Origin: GCA-1730015 sp964550655
GTDB taxonomy: Bacteria > Pseudomonadota > Gammaproteobacteria > Granulosicoccales > Granulosicoccaceae
Direction: 5' to 3'
DNA: 9,002 bases
NCBI GenBank assembly: GCA_964550655.1
Contig: CAZKAQ010000140.1
Coordinates: forward strand, 1-9,002
Shown here: positions 6,543 to 9,002 of the stretch, in pieces
How positions within the stretch are numbered: the first letter of the stretch is position 1
Layout of the letters: the number at the start of each line of letters is the position of its first letter
Notes under the pieces: generated by a model
What the model saw: the letters and a program-made list of their open reading frames with translations, nothing else
Databases searched by the model: none
What the model was told of the DNA's origin: nothing
Position numbers and translations under genes: made by a program

Positions 6543-8993
6543 ATGCAAGAGTTGCCGTCATCATCTAAAGTGGTTGTGATTGGTGGCGGTATTGTAGGTT
6601 GTTCAACGGCTTATCATCTGGCTCAACTCGGTTGTGAGACGCTGCTTTTAGAACGTCATAAACTGACATCAGGTTCTACTTTTCATGCCGCCGGACTGGT
6701 TGGTCAGTTACGCAGCAATGCCAATGTCACGCAGCTACTTGGCTACTCGGTAGAGCTATATAAAAAGCTTGAGGAGCAAACCGGGCTTGCAACTGGCTGG
6801 AAGATGAATGGTGGGTTGCGTCTGGCCTGTAATCAGCAACGCTGGACTGAAGTCAAACGTCAGGCAACCACAGCACACTCGTTCGGGCTCGATATGCAGC
6901 TGTTAACACCGACGGAAGCGCAACAGCTGTGGCCTTTAATGACCACAGAAGATGTAGTAGGTGCGGCTTATCTTCCGACCGATGGTCAGGCAAATCCGTC
7001 CGACATCACCATGGCGCTGGCGCGCGGGGCGCGCAGCAGCGGGGCTGTTATCGCAGAAGATACCGAAGTACTGGACCTTGAGTTTAACAAGGGCGCACTC
7101 TCTGCGGTGATCACTAATCATGGTCGTGTGGCCTGTGAGCAGGTAGTCTGCTGCGCTGGTCAGTGGACGCGTGAGTTGGCCGCCAGATTCGGTGTTAATG
7201 TGCCTCTGGTCTCTGTACAGCATCAATACATCTTAACCGAGCCCGTAAAAGGTGTTACCGCAACACTGCCAACTCTGCGCGATCCTGATCGGCTCACCTA
7301 CTACAAGGAAGAAGTAGGCGGTCTGGTCATGGGGGGCTATGAGCCAAATCCTGTACCGTGGGCAGTTGATGGTATCCCTGCGGGCTTTAACTATAAGTTA
7401 CTCGATGCTGACTTTGATCATTTCGAACCAATGATGGAATATGCGCTCGGGCGGGTTCCGGCACTGGCCGAGACTGGCATCAAAACACTGACAAATGGCC
7501 CTGAGAGCTTTACTCCGGATGGTAACTTTATTCTTGGTGAAGCCCCTGAACTGAAAAACTTCTTTGTCGGTGCCGGCTTTAATGCCTTTGGTATTGCGTC
7601 CGGTGGTGGTGCCGGTATGGCACTTGCCGAGTGGGTACATGGAGGCGCTCCACCCTACGATTTATGGAGCGTTGATATTCGTCGCTTTGGGCAGCCACAC
7701 CGCGATACCGACTGGGTTCGCACCAGAACACTCGAGGCTTATTCGAAGCACTACACGATTGCATGGCCCGCCGAGGAACACAGTTCCGGCAGGCCATGCA
7801 GGAGATCACCGCTCTACACAAAGCTAAAAGAGCAGGGTGCCTGTTTTGGGGAAAAGCTTGGCTGGGAGCGTCCGAACTGGTTTGCCGATGTTAAAGCCGG
7901 TGAGAAAGCAAAGGATCAATACAGCTTTGAACTACCCAACTGGCACGCAGCGGTAGCACGGGAACACTTTGCTGTGCGTAACAACGCGGTGCTGATTGAT
8001 CAGACTTCATTTGCAAAGTTCTGTTTAAAAGGGCCTGATGCATTGGCAGCACTTAACTGGCTGTGTGCCAATGATGTTGATAAACCTGAGGGCTCACTCA
8101 CCTATACCCAGATGCTTGACGATAATGGCGGTATTCAGGCAGATGTAACCGTTGCGAGGCTGGCTGCAGACGAATTTTATATCGTTACAGGTACCGGTTT
8201 CGCAACGCATGACTTCGACTGGATTTCACGCAACATACCGGCAAACCTCAACGCCCAGCTGTTTGACATCACGTCATCGACTTGTGTCCTGACACTGATG
8301 GGGCCTGCCTCACGATCCATACTCTCTAAAGTAACCCGCGCTGATCTTTCAAACCAACAATTTCCGTTCGCCACCATGCAATCGATTGGTATAGCCGGTT
8401 GCCCGGTTAATGCACTACGTATTACCTATGTTGGTGAGCTTGGTTGGGAGCTACACCTGCCGGTGGAGTATGCTCTGACGGTCTACGATGTACTGATGAA
8501 AGCCGGAGCTGACTTTGGACTGATCAACGCAGGGTACCGCGTCATCGAAAGCTGCAGACTGGAAAAAGGATATCGCGCCTGGGGTAGTGACATAGGGCCG
8601 GACCATACACCGCTGCAGGCAGGACTTGCCTGGGCAGTTAAATCCGGAAGGACTGATATGCCTTTCAAAGGCCGTGATGCGATAGTGCATGAACAGAAAT
8701 CACCATTGAAAAAAATGTTATGTGGTTTTAAGTTGAGCCGGGCCGATGTCACTCTGCATGGACGTGAGACTATTTACCGCAATGGTGAGCGTGTGGGCTG
8801 GCTCAGTAGTGGCGGCTACGGACACCATATTGGTTGTGCCATTGGATACGGTTACGTTCGCTGTAACACGGGTGTCGATGAAGCCTATATACACAGTGGA
8901 AGTTATCAACTGGATGTAGCTACCGAACTAATCGATTGTGATGCCTCACTAGAGTCTTTTTATGACCCGAAAATGCAACGTGTAAAAGCCTGA
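6543..8993 (+). CDS. Dimethylglycine/sarcosine dehydrogenase-type FAD oxidoreductase with GcvT folate domain
   Basis: A complete 816-residue two-part flavoenzyme. Residues ~9-365 form a DAO-type FAD domain. It has the Rossmann motif VIGGGIVG (12-19), acidic E37 for the adenosine ribose, and GSTFHAAGL (44-52). H48 there aligns with the histidine that binds FAD covalently in dimethylglycine oxidase/dehydrogenase. H227 and the tyrosines near 253-266 are plausible active-site residues. A linker (~368-425) leads to a GcvT-like domain (~427-700) and a C-terminal barrel (~725-808). Y521 and D534 keep the 13-residue spacing of the folate-site Tyr/Asp pair in dimethylglycine oxidase, and GELGWELHLP (631-640) is a family hallmark. 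Such enzymes oxidise N-methyl amines and pass the one-carbon unit to tetrahydrofolate. The substrate is unknown: dimethylglycine or sarcosine by family, or an N-methylated aminophosphonate by context. It has no Shine-Dalgarno and probably relies on coupling to the kinase gene. Confidence 0.93.
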   Translation: MQELPSSSKVVVIGGGIVGCSTAYHLAQLGCETLLLERHKLTSGSTFHAAGLVGQLRSNANVTQLLGYSVELYKKLEEQTGLATGWKMNGGLRLACNQQRWTEVKRQATTAHSFGLDMQLLTPTEAQQLWPLMTTEDVVGAAYLPTDGQANPSDITMALARGARSSGAVIAEDTEVLDLEFNKGALSAVITNHGRVACEQVVCCAGQWTRELAARFGVNVPLVSVQHQYILTEPVKGVTATLPTLRDPDRLTYYKEEVGGLVMGGYEPNPVPWAVDGIPAGFNYKLLDADFDHFEPMMEYALGRVPALAETGIKTLTNGPESFTPDGNFILGEAPELKNFFVGAGFNAFGIASGGGAGMALAEWVHGGAPPYDLWSVDIRRFGQPHRDTDWVRTRTLEAYSKHYTIAWPAEEHSSGRPCRRSPLYTKLKEQGACFGEKLGWERPNWFADVKAGEKAKDQYSFELPNWHAAVAREHFAVRNNAVLIDQTSFAKFCLKGPDALAALNWLCANDVDKPEGSLTYTQMLDDNGGIQADVTVARLAADEFYIVTGTGFATHDFDWISRNIPANLNAQLFDITSSTCVLTLMGPASRSILSKVTRADLSNQQFPFATMQSIGIAGCPVNALRITYVGELGWELHLPVEYALTVYDVLMKAGADFGLINAGYRVIESCRLEKGYRAWGSDIGPDHTPLQAGLAWAVKSGRTDMPFKGRDAIVHEQKSPLKKMLCGFKLSRADVTLHGRETIYRNGERVGWLSSGGYGHHIGCAIGYGYVRCNTGVDEAYIHSGSYQLDVATELIDCDASLESFYDPKMQRVKA

Positions 8994-9002
8994 GCTGGTT
9001 AA

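Overview
The window looks like a chromosomal segment of a proteobacterium, probably a free-living, possibly marine gammaproteobacterium. That placement rests on the protein families, the roughly balanced base composition by eye, and dense bacterial gene packing; it is inference, as there is no rRNA or marker gene. I see no mobile element, tRNA, rRNA or CRISPR. Six protein genes are supported: one is cut by the window edge and five are complete.

Left block (1-1799, minus strand): a two-gene operon. It holds phosphonoacetate hydrolase (phnA) followed after 18 bases by a formylglycine-type sulfatase-fold enzyme. The second enzyme most resembles phosphonate monoester hydrolases, and its 3' end lies outside the window. 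A 238-base divergent intergenic region (1800-2037) separates this block from the plus-strand genes. It carries a clear Shine-Dalgarno for phnA and a 7-base direct repeat with an 11-base period.

Middle block (2038-5411, plus strand): phosphonoacetaldehyde dehydrogenase (phnY), a 230-base gap with a promoter-like segment and a perfect 10-base inverted repeat, then a Na+/phosphate cotransporter-family protein with a PhoU-like cytoplasmic tail.

Right block (5412-8993, plus strand): a 238-base leader with overlapping repeats, then a choline/ethanolamine kinase-like phosphotransferase. Five bases later comes a large dimethylglycine/sarcosine dehydrogenase-type flavoenzyme with a folate-binding GcvT-like half.

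How the genes may work together: PhnY and PhnA form the established oxidative and hydrolytic end of 2-aminoethylphosphonate (AEP) catabolism: phosphonoacetaldehyde -> phosphonoacetate -> acetate + phosphate. The usual source of phosphonoacetaldehyde, the transaminase PhnW, is absent from the window. So are PhnX and any recognisable phosphonate uptake system or regulator. What surrounds the core is a possible ester-cleaving entry step, a phosphate transporter that could handle released Pi, and a kinase plus folate-linked N-methylamine oxidoreductase. The most interesting hypothesis is that the flavoenzyme feeds the PhnY-PhnA core by oxidising N-methylated (or plain) aminoethylphosphonates. The alternative, that the right block is an unrelated methylamine/choline module, cannot be excluded from sequence alone.
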